Shown here: in pieces, positions 28,861 through 37,877 of the stretch | How the letters are laid out: every line of letters starts with the position of its first letter | Position numbering within the stretch: the stretch's first letter is position 1 | Assembly: GCF_000716785.1 (NCBI RefSeq) | Contig: NZ_JNYY01000005.1 | Span: 372,001-436,000, forward strand | Length of the DNA stretch: 64,000 nt | Direction of reading: 5' to 3' | Source of the DNA: Amycolatopsis vancoresmycina | Lineage (GTDB): Bacteria > Actinomycetota > Actinomycetes > Mycobacteriales > Pseudonocardiaceae | The notes under the pieces: generated by a model | What the model was told of the DNA's origin: nothing | The model's database searches: none | Seen by the model: only the letters and a program-made list of their open reading frames with translations | Translations under genes and position numbers: made by a program

Positions 28861-30087
28861 ATGACCGAGGTCGAGGACGTCGCGGGCGGGATCACCGTCA
28901 AGTCGGCTGACCCGAAGACCGTGCTCGGCGTCAACACCGGCAACGCGGTGAAGGCGACGCCGTTCGTCGGCGGCGCCGTCACCGTCGGCAAGGACGCGGT
29001 CTCGGTGACGAAGGCGGTCTTCGCGCCGCACCCCGACGGCGCCGACATCACGCTCGCGCTGGGCACGATCGCCACCGACACCGCCGGTTTCATCCAGTCG
29101 AGCTCCAGCACCATCACCGACATAGCCACCGACCCGCTCGGCTGGCTGGTCGGGCAGGGGCTGAACTTCCTGGTCAACGCCGTCCAGCCGATCCAGGACG
29201 CGATCCACTTCGTCAGCGGCGACGGGCCCGCGCTGGGCATCGCCGCGGAGAACTTCGGCGCCATCGCCACCGGGCTCGACCAGCTGGCCAAGAACTTCGC
29301 CGAGGTCGCCGACGAGTCGCTGAAGGACTGGGAGGGCGACGCGAGCAACGCGGCGAAGGCCGCGCTGGGCGAGTTCGCGCACGGCATCGAAGGCGTCGCG
29401 GGCAAGTCCGGCGACCTGGCCCGGATGCTGCAGCTGAACAGCATGCTGATGAGCTTCGCCGAGGACCTGATCAAGGCCATCCTCACGGAGTTCGTGACCT
29501 GGCTGATCCTGCTGTGGGTGCCCGCGCTGGCCGCCGCCGTGCCGACCTGCGGGGCTTCGCTGTCCGCCGCCGCCCCGGTGACCGAGGTCAAGGCGGCCCA
29601 GACGACCGCGAAGACCACCCAGAAGGTGAACAAGCTGCGCGAGCTGCTGCAGAAGGTGCTCGACTGGCTCCGGACGCTGCAGCAGAAGTTCGCCTCGACG
29701 ACGCTGGGCAAGTCGCTGACGAAGATCGCCGAGGAGAACGAGGGCAAGGACCTGCTCCAGAAGGCCGCCGGCGACAAGGGCCTGATCGGCAAGCGCTGGG
29801 CGAAAGCCTTCGAGAACCCCGTCCTCGACGCCGCCGGCAAGGTCGACTACCGGAAAACGATGCTGAAGGCGGGCGCCACCGAAGCACTGAAGAAGGGTGG
29901 CGAGGCGGCGGTCAAGGGCGTGCTCGGATACCACCCGGCCGACCCCGGCGACAACCCGGCCAAGACGGTCAACGACCACCTCGGCAAGGTCACCAGCCAC
30001 GTCAAGAACGCCAAGAAGACGAGCGACTACGACGGGACGGGCCGGGACCAGTCCGTCGGGGAAACCCGCGAGGACCTGGACTTCTGA
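28861..30087 (+). CDS. Large WXG-type putative type VII secretion substrate
   Basis: The product is 408 aa. The N-terminal half is helical and contains DWEGDAS (Trp157-Glu-Gly159), a WXG turn. A hydrophobic stretch (FVTWLILLWVPALAAAVPTCG, about residues 211-231) follows. The C-terminal 170 residues are Lys-rich and end in a charged segment with HPADPGDNPAK. This looks like a PPE/LXG-style protein with a C-terminal domain that I cannot identify. A toxin domain is possible but has no motif support. Confidence 0.55.
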   Translation: MTEVEDVAGGITVKSADPKTVLGVNTGNAVKATPFVGGAVTVGKDAVSVTKAVFAPHPDGADITLALGTIATDTAGFIQSSSSTITDIATDPLGWLVGQGLNFLVNAVQPIQDAIHFVSGDGPALGIAAENFGAIATGLDQLAKNFAEVADESLKDWEGDASNAAKAALGEFAHGIEGVAGKSGDLARMLQLNSMLMSFAEDLIKAILTEFVTWLILLWVPALAAAVPTCGASLSAAAPVTEVKAAQTTAKTTQKVNKLRELLQKVLDWLRTLQQKFASTTLGKSLTKIAEENEGKDLLQKAAGDKGLIGKRWAKAFENPVLDAAGKVDYRKTMLKAGATEALKKGGEAAVKGVLGYHPADPGDNPAKTVNDHLGKVTSHVKNAKKTSDYDGTGRDQSVGETREDLDF

Positions 30088-30089
30088 CG

Positions 30090-30695
30090 ATGCAGACGCT
30101 CTTCACGATCGGCGTGCTCGTGGTGGTGGCCGCGGTCGCCGTCGCGATCTGGTGGCGGTCGCAGCGGCGGGCCACCGCGAACCGCGAGGGTCACTGGTTC
30201 AAGGCGTTCGCGGCCGAACGGGGCGGCACCTTCGGCAGCGGCTCCCCCACCTTCGGCGTGGTTCACCCGACCGGGCGGCCGCTGACGAGCGCTCCGAGCG
30301 ATCCCTGGGTCGAGTTCCGCCTCGGCGACCGGCCGGTGCTCGCGATCGACACGCGCGAGTCGTACCGGCACTTCGACGACCACGTCTACTTCCGCGACCT
30401 CCACGTCACCCAGGTGCGCGTGCCGCCGGGCCCGGAGCTGCGGATCGTCCCGGGCCGGCCGGTGTCGATGCCGACGTTGCCACCGGACTCGCCGCTCGAC
30501 GCCGAGCTGGCGCGGTGGCTCGCGGCGAACCCGCGGTTCGGGCAGCGGGAGGTCGTCGTCGAGAACGGCGCCGCGCGGATCTGGGGGCCGGGCTGCGCCA
30601 CGCGGCAGAACGTCACCGCCGAGGCGCAGTACCTCGCGGACCTGGCCGACCACTTGCCGGCGACGCTGTGGAACGTCAGCGGCGGCGCGTCGTGA
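30090..30695 (+). CDS. Membrane-anchored uncharacterised protein
   Basis: The product is 201 aa. One N-terminal helix (LFTIGVLVVVAAVAVAIWW) is followed by WRSQRR and a soluble domain of about 170 residues that should be cytoplasmic by the positive-inside rule. It starts 2 bp after the WXG protein, so it belongs to this operon. I do not recognise the domain; it may be an immunity or accessory protein for the preceding gene. Confidence 0.5.
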   Translation: MQTLFTIGVLVVVAAVAVAIWWRSQRRATANREGHWFKAFAAERGGTFGSGSPTFGVVHPTGRPLTSAPSDPWVEFRLGDRPVLAIDTRESYRHFDDHVYFRDLHVTQVRVPPGPELRIVPGRPVSMPTLPPDSPLDAELARWLAANPRFGQREVVVENGAARIWGPGCATRQNVTAEAQYLADLADHLPATLWNVSGGAS

Positions 30696-30900
30696 GGTGC
30701 GTGAGGACCGCCGAGATCGCGAACACCAGTCCGAGACCGACGACGTAGGGCCCGGCGAGGAGGGCGAACCCGGCGCCGATGTTGGCGTCGGGCTGGTCGG
30801 ACGTGGCCCGGAAGCCGATCGCCCCCACCGACAGCAGGACGGCCCCCGCGGTGATCAGCACGACGGCGACCACCGTGAGGCGCTTCGTGACGGGCGTCAT
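30676..30900 (-). CDS. Small two-helix membrane protein
   Basis: The product is 74 aa with two membrane helices (LTVVAVVLITAGAVLLSVG and GFALLAGPYVVGLGLVFAISA) and a basic C-terminus (HLTTRRR). Its 3' end overlaps the convergent operon by 20 bp. Unknown function. Confidence 0.5.
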   Translation of the reverse strand: MTPVTKRLTVVAVVLITAGAVLLSVGAIGFRATSDQPDANIGAGFALLAGPYVVGLGLVFAISAVLTHLTTRRR

Positions 30901-30920
30901 GCCTCCATGGTGCCCGGGGC

Positions 30921-30952
30921 GGCGCGGTTCCGCCGGACAGCGGAACCGCGCC
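30921..30952 (-). terminator. Hairpin terminator of the small secreted protein genes
   Basis: A perfect 13-bp stem GGCGCGGTTCCGC/GCGGAACCGCGCC has a 6-nt loop, 7 bp past the stop of the gene at 30959. Confidence 0.75.
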
Positions 30953-30958
30953 GGGGGG

Positions 30959-31186
30959 TCAGAAGGAGGGCAGGAGCTTGCCCGGTACGCCGTTGACCGA
31001 CTGGATCAGGCCGAGCACCGGGACGCCGAGCGGCGCGAACGTCCAGATGTTGGTCAGCCCGCTGGTGTCCGGCTCGTCGACCACGACGACACCGGGGGTG
31101 TCGGCGAGCGCCGGGGCCGTCGCGGCGAACAGGGCCGCTCCGGCGAGGACCGCGGCGCCGGCCGCGCGGGCGAGGTTCTTCTTCAT
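30959..31186 (-). CDS. Small secreted protein A
   Basis: The product is 75 aa from ATG 31186, with AAAGG about 8 nt upstream. A clear signal peptide (MKKNLARAAGAAVLAGAALF...ALA) leaves about 43 mature residues, DTPGVVVVDEPDTSGLTNIW then APLGVPVLGLIQSVNG. It is similar in plan to the next gene (Pro/Gly/Leu-rich, no Cys). Unknown function. Confidence 0.55.
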   Translation of the reverse strand: MKKNLARAAGAAVLAGAALFAATAPALADTPGVVVVDEPDTSGLTNIWTFAPLGVPVLGLIQSVNGVPGKLLPSF

Positions 31187-31198
31187 GGTGCGCACCTT

Positions 31199-31405
31199 TC
31201 AGGAGACGGCGGTGATGAGGTCGAACACGGGCGCGAGCAGGCCGACCGGCTGACCGAGCGGGCCCAGCACCCCGCCGAGGTCGGCGCCGGGGACCAGCCA
31301 GACCGGACCCTGGACCGGGTCGGCACCGGCGACGCCGCCGGTCAGTCCGGTCAGCGCCGCGGCCGCGGCCAGCGGCAGCAGCACGCGGGCAGCGAGACGT
31401 TTCAT
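31199..31405 (-). CDS. Small secreted protein B
   Basis: The product is 68 aa from ATG 31405, with AAGGAAAG upstream. The signal peptide is MKRLAARVLLPLAAAAALTG...AGA. The mature part is DPVQGPVWLVPGADLGGVLG then PLGQPVGLLAPVFDLITAVS, sharing the GPL/APLGxPVxLL pattern with protein A. The two look like a tandem duplication. They follow the membrane protein gene in one unit. Confidence 0.55.
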   Translation of the reverse strand: MKRLAARVLLPLAAAAALTGLTGGVAGADPVQGPVWLVPGADLGGVLGPLGQPVGLLAPVFDLITAVS

Positions 31406-31431
31406 GCTTCTTTCCTTTCGCAGCAGGGGTT

Positions 31432-33135
31432 TCAGCGGAGAACCGCCGTGATCGGCACGATGGTTCCGTCGGGGACCCACTGGCCCGCGTAGTCGCGGTC
31501 CAGCACCATTCCGGTGGCGTGGGGTTCGGTGGGGTACATCGGCATGGCGTTGACCTGGGCGGCGGCGTAGACCTGCACGTCGCCCGCCGGGCGGTCCGCG
31601 CCGAGCCAGTTCCGGAAGCCGCCGAGGGTCGGGCTTTCGCCGCCGAAGCGGTTGCCGACGGCCACGGCGTACCCGACCGCCGTCGCCTCCCGCGGGTCGA
31701 ACCGCAGCGGCAGCGAGGCGCTGGCCACGGCGTTGACGATCGGCCCGTTCAGCAGCCACGGCGCCAGGTACAGCCCGTACTGGTGGGTGGGTTCCCGGCG
31801 CTGCCGCTCGGCCGCCCGCGTAATCACCGTGTAGCCGGGACCCCAGCCGGAGACGACGACGAGGGCGGTGTCGGGCCCGGCGTCCGGCCGCACCGCCAAG
31901 CCGGTGCGGGCCGCGGTTTCGCGGACCAGCTTCGCGGCCGCGACACCGCGCGGTGAGTCGTCCGAGACCAGCGTGACGGCCGAGGGTTTCCGGCCGGCCA
32001 GGAACTCGACCAGCTTGACCAGCGCTCCCCCGTCTTCCGGCGCCAGCGCGTCGGACGGGCACGCCGTCAGCACGTCGGCGCGGCCGGCGACCAGGCCGCC
32101 GAGTGCCGCCGACGCGCATTCCGGCGCGTCCGCGCCGGCGATCGCCGGGCCGGGTGCGGTGCCCGCATCGACCTCGACCACCGTCGTCGTGCCGCCGCGG
32201 CGGATCTCCAGGTCGCTGCGGCCGGGCGGCAGGTCGACGTCGGCCCAGGTGCCCTCGGCGCCGGGCCGGGCGACGGCCTTGGTGGTCGGCCCGCCGCGCA
32301 CGCCGGCGGCGAGGTCGCCGCCCGCGCTCGCCGGGAAGTGGACGACGTTGTGCCCCGGCCGCTGCGGGCTGACCAGCACCGGGAACCCCGGCTCCTCGGC
32401 CAGGAGCGGCACGCCCGGTACGGGCAGCGGCGGGGGCGCCGGAAGCGCGCCGAGCGCGCTCCAGGCGACGAACGCGAGCGCCACCCCGGCCGCGCCGAAG
32501 CGGTAGGCGCGGGCCCGCAGCACCACCGCGAGCCCGCCCACCACCAGCGGCAACACCACCACGGCCACCACCACGACCCCGGAGACCGTCGTGCCCAGCC
32601 GCCGGTCGAACCCGAGGCCGGACAGCCCGAACCGCGTCGCGCCGGCGACGACGAACAGGCCGCCGAGGGTGATCGCGAGCGGCCCGGGCCGGACCGCCGC
32701 CGTCGCCACCGGGCCGAACAGCGCGAAGCCGAACCACACGGCCGCCCCGGCGGCGAACACCGAGTCGAGCGCGAAGCCGACGCCCGTGCCGCCGAGCGAG
32801 GTCTCGAGGACGACCAGCGCCAGCAACGCGACCGACGCCCAGCGCCCGCCCCGCGGCCACCGCAGCAGCAGCGGCACCGCGACCGCGAGCACGACGTGCC
32901 CGGCGAGCGCGACAGCGTTGAGGTCGACCGCGAACGCCGAAGCGACGGCGAGCAGCGCCGACAGCCCGCCGAGGCCGAACAGCGTGAGCTTCCGCTTCCG
33001 CGTCAGCTCGCCCAGCGGCCGCAGCAGCCCGCCGCCCGCGAGGAACGCCGTGACCAGCAGCAGGGCCAGCCGGAGCCCGAGCGCAAGGACGTCCACTGTG
33101 GACGCCCCGGTTGGCACGGAGTGGTCGTGTTCCAT
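31432..33135 (-). CDS. Polytopic membrane protein, CopD-like topology
   Basis: The product is 567 aa from ATG 33135 (MEHDHSVPTGAS), with GGGAG 5 nt upstream. About seven membrane helices fill residues 15-240; a C-terminal domain of about 320 residues includes EPTHQYGLYLAPWLLNGPI and MPMYPTEPHATGMV. The His/Met content at both ends and the helix plan recall copper-handling CopD-type proteins, but I see no diagnostic motif. It may belong to a DUF family of actinobacterial membrane proteins. It lies downstream of the SBP56-like gene after a conserved hairpin. Confidence 0.5.
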   Translation of the reverse strand: MEHDHSVPTGASTVDVLALGLRLALLLVTAFLAGGGLLRPLGELTRKRKLTLFGLGGLSALLAVASAFAVDLNAVALAGHVVLAVAVPLLLRWPRGGRWASVALLALVVLETSLGGTGVGFALDSVFAAGAAVWFGFALFGPVATAAVRPGPLAITLGGLFVVAGATRFGLSGLGFDRRLGTTVSGVVVVAVVVLPLVVGGLAVVLRARAYRFGAAGVALAFVAWSALGALPAPPPLPVPGVPLLAEEPGFPVLVSPQRPGHNVVHFPASAGGDLAAGVRGGPTTKAVARPGAEGTWADVDLPPGRSDLEIRRGGTTTVVEVDAGTAPGPAIAGADAPECASAALGGLVAGRADVLTACPSDALAPEDGGALVKLVEFLAGRKPSAVTLVSDDSPRGVAAAKLVRETAARTGLAVRPDAGPDTALVVVSGWGPGYTVITRAAERQRREPTHQYGLYLAPWLLNGPIVNAVASASLPLRFDPREATAVGYAVAVGNRFGGESPTLGGFRNWLGADRPAGDVQVYAAAQVNAMPMYPTEPHATGMVLDRDYAGQWVPDGTIVPITAVLR

Positions 33136-33154
33136 CAAGACTCCCAGCTCGGGG

Positions 33155-33198
33155 TCGTGAGTGGTAAGGCGGGTTAGAACCCGCCTTACCACTCACGA
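33155..33198 (-). terminator. Hairpin after SBP56-like gene, member 3 of the family
   Basis: Perfect 21-nt arms (33155-33175 and 33178-33198) surround AG. They begin TCGTGAGTGG and end GGGTT. It lies 4 bp past the stop at 33203 and 20 bp before the next start. Confidence 0.8.
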
Positions 33199-33202
33199 GG
33201 GG

Positions 33203-35050
33203 TTACCTGACGTCCGCGTCCGCGGCCACGAACAGCTCGGAGTGCGGCTTGGCGTTGCCGAAAGCTCCGTGCGGCCACGACTTGCGGTTGAAGTTGATGC
33301 CGACCTGGCCGGTGAACTCGTCCCGGAAGTTCTGGTCGACCGAGACCTTCCCGTCCGGGCCGAGGTTCAGCAGGTTGACCTTGTGGTCACCGTCCAAACC
33401 GGACCGCGCGACGAAGTAGTTCGACACGGCGAGGTGCTGCGGTGCCGTGGTTTCGTGGTAGAAGCCGTCGTCGCCCAGCACGAGGTTGTCGTAGGCGCCC
33501 CAGTGCGGGCCCGCGCCCGGCGTGCCGGGGTTGATCGGGGCCGCGCCGACGACGACCGGCAGGTCGCCGCCCCCGCCCTGCTGCGCCTTCGCCTTGGTGT
33601 CGACCCGGCCCTGGATGTCCTCGATCCGGTCGCCCGCGTTGACCAGCTTCTGGATGTCGAGCACGTAGACGCCACCGGTGGTGCCCGGGTCGTCGGCCGA
33701 GAGGGTGCCCTTCTGCCGCCCGACGATCGCGCGGTAGAGGTACTTGTCGTCCGGGCTGGTCTGGATCCAGCCGCCGTTGGAGCTGGCGCCGTTCGAGTCG
33801 TTGTTCGCGTAGATCGCCTTGTTGGCGGCGCCGTCGTCGAACACCTCGATCCAGTGCGGCTCGGCCGCGGTGATGTCCGGCGTGTAGAACACCGCGCCGC
33901 CCTGCATGGTCTGGGCGAAGGCGCCCTTGTGGCCCGGCAGGTTGGTCACGGTCGTTTCCATGACCGCGCGGCTCTCGGCGTGCAGCGGGTCGGCGGGGTC
34001 GGCACGCGGACCGTCCTGCAGGTAGGACACCGACTTCAGCTTCGGGTGGTTGCGGTCGGCGATGTCCCAGGTCCGCACGGTCGGCCGGCGCAGGTACGGC
34101 GACGGCTGCTTCACCGGGTCGAGGATGATGTTGCGCGGCTCGGCGTAGTCGCTGGTGACGAGCGTGTTCAGGTCCTCGCGGGCCTGGATGCCGTGCGGGT
34201 TGGCGCAGGTCGGCTTGCCCAGCTGCGGCAGGTTGTCGCACAGCTTCTGGTTGTCGCCCTGCGGGGTGGCCGCCGGGGACTCCGAAAGCACCTGCGCGTT
34301 CTGTCCGAAGTGGACGACCTCGCCGGGGCTGCCCGCGAAGCCGTTGCCGACCTGCGTGGAGCCGTCGGCATAGGCGTGCGGGCCGGGCACGACCGGGCCA
34401 CCCATGTACGTGCCGTACGCGGTGCCGTCCTTCAGCACCCAGTAGGCGTCCGGGACGCTGCCGCCGAGGGTGTTCGTCGGCAGGCTGACACCCTTGAGCT
34501 TGAGCTGCGGCAGCGCACTGACGTCGAAGGCGTACGTCGCCGCGGCGAACAGCGCCCCGGCGTAGATGGTGTCGCCCTTGTGCCACACGTACTGCATGTG
34601 GTGCGGCTCGTTCTCGACGAGCGGGCCGACGGTGGCGGTGTTGACCACCTTGCCGTAGGTCGGCGACCCCTGAGTGGCGTCGATGACGGCGAGGAAGTCG
34701 GGCCCGGGAAGGGCGTTCTTGATCTTGTTGAGACCACCGCCGAGCGTGCCCGGCAGGTTCTTGACGTCCTTGACCAGCGTGTCGGCGATGTTCTCGTCAC
34801 CGGCCCAGACGAGCAGCCACTTCTTCGGCGTGCCGCTCTCCGCACGCGCGAGGTCCTTCGTCACCAGGTGGTTCTGCACCCAGTACTGCTTGCCGTCGGA
34901 CGCGGTCTTCGCGTCGGTGACGGTCTGGACGTCGGCGTAGGCGCCGGTGGCCGAACCGGTGTACGTGACCGCGCCGGCCGCGAGGGCGAGCGCGGCGGCG
35001 CCGGTCACCACCTTTCGCCACCGGCCCGGGCGCAACGGAGTGGGTCGCAT
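33203..35050 (-). CDS. Secreted selenium-binding-protein/methanethiol-oxidase-like beta-propeller
   Basis: The product is 615 aa from ATG 35050, with GGGAGA upstream. The signal region is RKVVTGAAALALAAGAVTYT. The body matches the SBP56 pattern: FLAVIDATQGSPTYGKVV, ENEPHHMQYV, NPHGIQ, RTWDIADRNHPKL and a GGVYVLDI blade, then APQHLAVSNYFVARSGLDGD. The His-rich sites are candidate copper ligands, as in bacterial methanethiol oxidases. It is about 150 residues longer than typical SBP56. Substrate unknown; a periplasmic or extracellular thiol oxidase is the best guess. Confidence 0.6.
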   Translation of the reverse strand: MRPTPLRPGRWRKVVTGAAALALAAGAVTYTGSATGAYADVQTVTDAKTASDGKQYWVQNHLVTKDLARAESGTPKKWLLVWAGDENIADTLVKDVKNLPGTLGGGLNKIKNALPGPDFLAVIDATQGSPTYGKVVNTATVGPLVENEPHHMQYVWHKGDTIYAGALFAAATYAFDVSALPQLKLKGVSLPTNTLGGSVPDAYWVLKDGTAYGTYMGGPVVPGPHAYADGSTQVGNGFAGSPGEVVHFGQNAQVLSESPAATPQGDNQKLCDNLPQLGKPTCANPHGIQAREDLNTLVTSDYAEPRNIILDPVKQPSPYLRRPTVRTWDIADRNHPKLKSVSYLQDGPRADPADPLHAESRAVMETTVTNLPGHKGAFAQTMQGGAVFYTPDITAAEPHWIEVFDDGAANKAIYANNDSNGASSNGGWIQTSPDDKYLYRAIVGRQKGTLSADDPGTTGGVYVLDIQKLVNAGDRIEDIQGRVDTKAKAQQGGGGDLPVVVGAAPINPGTPGAGPHWGAYDNLVLGDDGFYHETTAPQHLAVSNYFVARSGLDGDHKVNLLNLGPDGKVSVDQNFRDEFTGQVGINFNRKSWPHGAFGNAKPHSELFVAADADVR

Positions 35051-35292
35051 GGTTCTCCCTGTTCTTTCGCACGGACGGAAACCGTTGGGACACAACGGAA
35101 TGCTGACGTCAGCGAATCCGAACGGGATATTCGCGCCAAGCGGGCGAACAGACCAGCCGTGATCAAAGAATGAGATTCACCCCGAAAGGGTTAATCTCCC
35201 ACGAAGTGAGCCGAGTTGACGGGCACCGCTGCACCGAACGAGTGAGCGGGCCACGCTGGACCAACCGGCGGTGTCACGGTTGGTCACAACGG
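35051..35292. promoter_or_regulatory. Upstream region of the SBP56-like gene
   Basis: About 240 bp is non-coding and notably more A/T-rich than its surroundings (around 35100-35200). It probably holds the promoter of the minus-strand unit. No clear operator is seen. Confidence 0.3.
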
Positions 35293-35324
35293 CGCAGCCC
35301 CGGCGCCTGAACGCCGGGGCTGCG
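35293..35324 (-). terminator. Terminator of the zinc-ribbon gene
   Basis: A perfect 13-bp stem CGCAGCCCCGGCG/CGCCGGGGCTGCG has a 6-nt loop, 23 bp past the stop at 35348. Confidence 0.75.
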
Positions 35325-35347
35325 AGTTATGAATTCGTTATGTGGGC

Positions 35348-36022
35348 TCAGAGTTTGGCGCCGCAGTCCGAGCAGAACATCGCGCCCGGCTTGTTGCTCT
35401 CGCTGCCGCAGCCGCCGCAGGTGACCTTCAGCGCCAGCGACGTTCCGCAGGAAGAACAGAACTTGCCGCCGTCCGCCTTCAGGCCGCAGCCCGGGCAGGT
35501 GACCTTCGCGCGGGTGTCGATGTCCAGGTTCGACGTCCAGTCCTTCTCGCGGGCCTTCTCCCAGATCTGGTCGCGCTGGGCCGACGCCTGGGCGCGCGAG
35601 ATCTCCTCCGCCACGCTCGGCGAGCAGCGCAGGCACTGGCCGATCTCCTCGTTCCAGCACTGGTCGTGGCACATCCAGTCGCCGCAGCCGCGGCACTGGC
35701 GGAAGCTCGGGGTGATCTCCTCGACCGCCGCCGCGAGCGCGCGGTCCTTGGCCGGGGAGTTCGTCGCGCGGTCGTAGCGCCACTGGTCGGCCGAATTGCT
35801 CAGGTCCCGCAGGGTTCCGCCGAAGAACGAGCCGACGGCGCGAAGCACGCTTCGGCCGGTCTCGACGTTGTCGCGCTGGAAGGCGGAGCGGAAGCCGTTG
35901 CCGCAGCGTTCGCAGCGGAACTCGAACTGGTACCCCTGCGTGTTCGAGAGGTCCGAGAAGTTGTCCGTGAAGGGCACAGAGTCAGCCACGGCCCATTCTG
36001 GCCGGTCGGCCGCGGTCGCCAT
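35348..36022 (-). CDS. Multi-zinc-ribbon protein
   Basis: The product is 224 aa from ATG 36022 (MATAADRPEWAVADSVPF). Seven Cys pairs are visible: CERC, CRGC, CHDQC, CLRC, then CPGC/CSSC and CGGC/CSDC. The last two form a double zinc ribbon at about 170-224. A helix (SVAEEISRAQASAQRDQIWE) joins the halves. There is no catalytic motif or membrane segment. Probably a structural or nucleic-acid/protein-binding zinc protein; role unknown. Confidence 0.65.
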   Translation of the reverse strand: MATAADRPEWAVADSVPFTDNFSDLSNTQGYQFEFRCERCGNGFRSAFQRDNVETGRSVLRAVGSFFGGTLRDLSNSADQWRYDRATNSPAKDRALAAAVEEITPSFRQCRGCGDWMCHDQCWNEEIGQCLRCSPSVAEEISRAQASAQRDQIWEKAREKDWTSNLDIDTRAKVTCPGCGLKADGGKFCSSCGTSLALKVTCGGCGSESNKPGAMFCSDCGAKL

Positions 36023-36050
36023 GACGAGAGATTTGCCGACAACGACCCGG

Positions 36051-37223
36051 CTACCGGCCGTCACGGGCGACGGAGAAGCCCAGCGGGAGCAGGGCCAGCA
36101 CGCCGCCGACCACCGCGACCAGCGCGTACCCGCCGCCGGCGAACAGCGCCCCGGAACCCAGCCCGGCCAGCGCGGAGGCCGCCCAGACGACCGCGTCGAC
36201 GGTGCCCCGCACCCGGCTGCGCGTCTCCGGGGCAAGGTTGCGGCTGAGCTGCGCGCTACCGCCGACGAACACGAGGTTCCAGCCGTAGCCCAGGAGGAAC
36301 AGCGCGATCGGCAGGCCGGACGTGTGGGCCGTCGGCGCCGCAAGCGCGGTCGCCGTCGCCAGGGCGAGGACGCCGAGGCCGGCGTTGATCGTGACGTGCG
36401 GACCCCAGCGGTCGGCGATCCGGCCGGACAGCGGGGCCAGCGCGAACATCCCGAACAGGTGCGCGCTCAGCACCCAGCCGACGACGCCGAGGCCGTGCCC
36501 GTGCTCCTGCAGCTGCACCGGCGTCATCGTCATCACCGCCCCCATCGTCAGCTGCGCGGCGACCATCGCGACCAGCGGCCGCGCGACACTGGCCGAGCGC
36601 ACCGGGCCGCGAGCGGCCGGCTTCCGCGGCACGGGCACGTGCCGCGGGAGGAACACCGCCGCCAGCGCGGCGCCCGCCGTGGCCAGGACCGCCACCGCGG
36701 CCGGGCCGGACAGCGACGGCCAGCCGAAGCCGGCCGCGGCGCTCGCCGCCGGGGCCATCAGCGCCGGCCCGGCGAGCGCGCCGACGGTCCCGCCCCAGAC
36801 GACCATCGACAGCGCACGGCCCCGGCGGTCCTCGGGGTACAGGTCAGCGGCCAGGTACCGCGAGAGCTGCGCGCCGCCGTTGCCCAGGCCGACCAGCAGG
36901 ATGCCGAGCAGCAGCGGCACGACCGAGGTCGCCAGCGCACCGGCGAACGCCACCAGCGCACCGGCCGCGGCGACACCGTAGCCGCCGGTCAGCACGCGGC
37001 GGCTGCCGTGGACCGGCAGCAGCGTCCCGGCGCCGAGCGCGCCCGCCGCGGTGCCGAGCACGTTCGCCACGCTCGGCAGCCCGCTCCAGACCGCACCGCT
37101 GCCGGCCGCGACGATCAGCGTGGCCGCCGTGCCCAGGCCGACCGTGGCCGTGTTCAGCAACGCGACGCCGGCGAACAACACCCCCGTGGACCGGGCCCGG
37201 CCGGTCGCCGTCGAAATCCCCAT
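36051..37223 (-). CDS. MFS transporter
   Basis: The product is 390 aa from ATG 37223 (MGISTATGRARSTG) with about 12 membrane helices. The loop between helices 2 and 3 is shortened, and PLSGRIADRWGP is the motif A-like loop of the second half. Probably a drug/metabolite exporter driven by protons. It is divergent from the Lrp-type regulator, 95 bp between starts, which suggests local control. Confidence 0.75.
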   Translation of the reverse strand: MGISTATGRARSTGVLFAGVALLNTATVGLGTAATLIVAAGSGAVWSGLPSVANVLGTAAGALGAGTLLPVHGSRRVLTGGYGVAAAGALVAFAGALATSVVPLLLGILLVGLGNGGAQLSRYLAADLYPEDRRGRALSMVVWGGTVGALAGPALMAPAASAAAGFGWPSLSGPAAVAVLATAGAALAAVFLPRHVPVPRKPAARGPVRSASVARPLVAMVAAQLTMGAVMTMTPVQLQEHGHGLGVVGWVLSAHLFGMFALAPLSGRIADRWGPHVTINAGLGVLALATATALAAPTAHTSGLPIALFLLGYGWNLVFVGGSAQLSRNLAPETRSRVRGTVDAVVWAASALAGLGSGALFAGGGYALVAVVGGVLALLPLGFSVARDGR

Positions 37224-37318
37224 GACCAGCAACGTTAGGGATTTCCAGCCGCCGTTCGAAGGGCCGAAGCACGGAATATCGGTCGCCATCCCCGCGCAAC
37301 GGAAGGAAAATGCGGCCC

Positions 37319-37819
37319 ATGACCTTCCGTTCGGAAAAGCCGCTGGACGACGTCGACTGGCGGCTGCTGGACCTCCTGCAGGCCGACGGGCGGCTTTCGT
37401 TCAAGGAACTCGGGCGCCGGATCAACCTGTCGGCCCCCGCGGTGGCCGAGCGGGTCCGGCGGCTGGAGGAGACCGGGGTGATCACCGGCTACCGCGCGCA
37501 GGTCGACGCGCGGCGCGCGGGCCAGCCGCTGCAGGCGTTCGTCGAGATGCGCTGCGCGCTGAGCAGCTGCCTGCTGAAGACATCGAAGTCCGAGGACTAC
37601 CCGGAGGTCGTGGAGATCCACCGGCTGAGCGGCGACCACTGCACGATGCTGAAGATCCGGGCGGCGTCGCTCGAGCACTTCGAGGGGCTGCTGGAACGGC
37701 TGGGCAAGCACGGCGAGCTGCGGTCGTCGGTGGTGCTGTCGACGCAGTTCGAGGGACGGCCCGTGCAACCGCCGTCGGACGACTTCCTCCGCGCGACGAC
37801 GTCCGAAGGGTGGTCCTGA
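37319..37819 (+). CDS. Lrp/AsnC family transcriptional regulator
   Basis: The product is 166 aa from ATG 37319; ATG 37310 is only 3 nt from the AGGA element, so the second is preferred. The HTH (DWRLLDLLQADGRLSFKELG, LSAPAVAERVRRLEETGVIT) occupies residues 10-65 and the RAM effector domain follows. It likely senses an amino acid or related ligand and controls the divergent MFS gene. Confidence 0.85.
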   Translation: MTFRSEKPLDDVDWRLLDLLQADGRLSFKELGRRINLSAPAVAERVRRLEETGVITGYRAQVDARRAGQPLQAFVEMRCALSSCLLKTSKSEDYPEVVEIHRLSGDHCTMLKIRAASLEHFEGLLERLGKHGELRSSVVLSTQFEGRPVQPPSDDFLRATTSEGWS

Positions 37820-37877
37820 CCGAAGAGCCGCCCGGAAAGCGGCTGTTTGCCCGGGGCCGAGCTGATAGACGAGAGGG

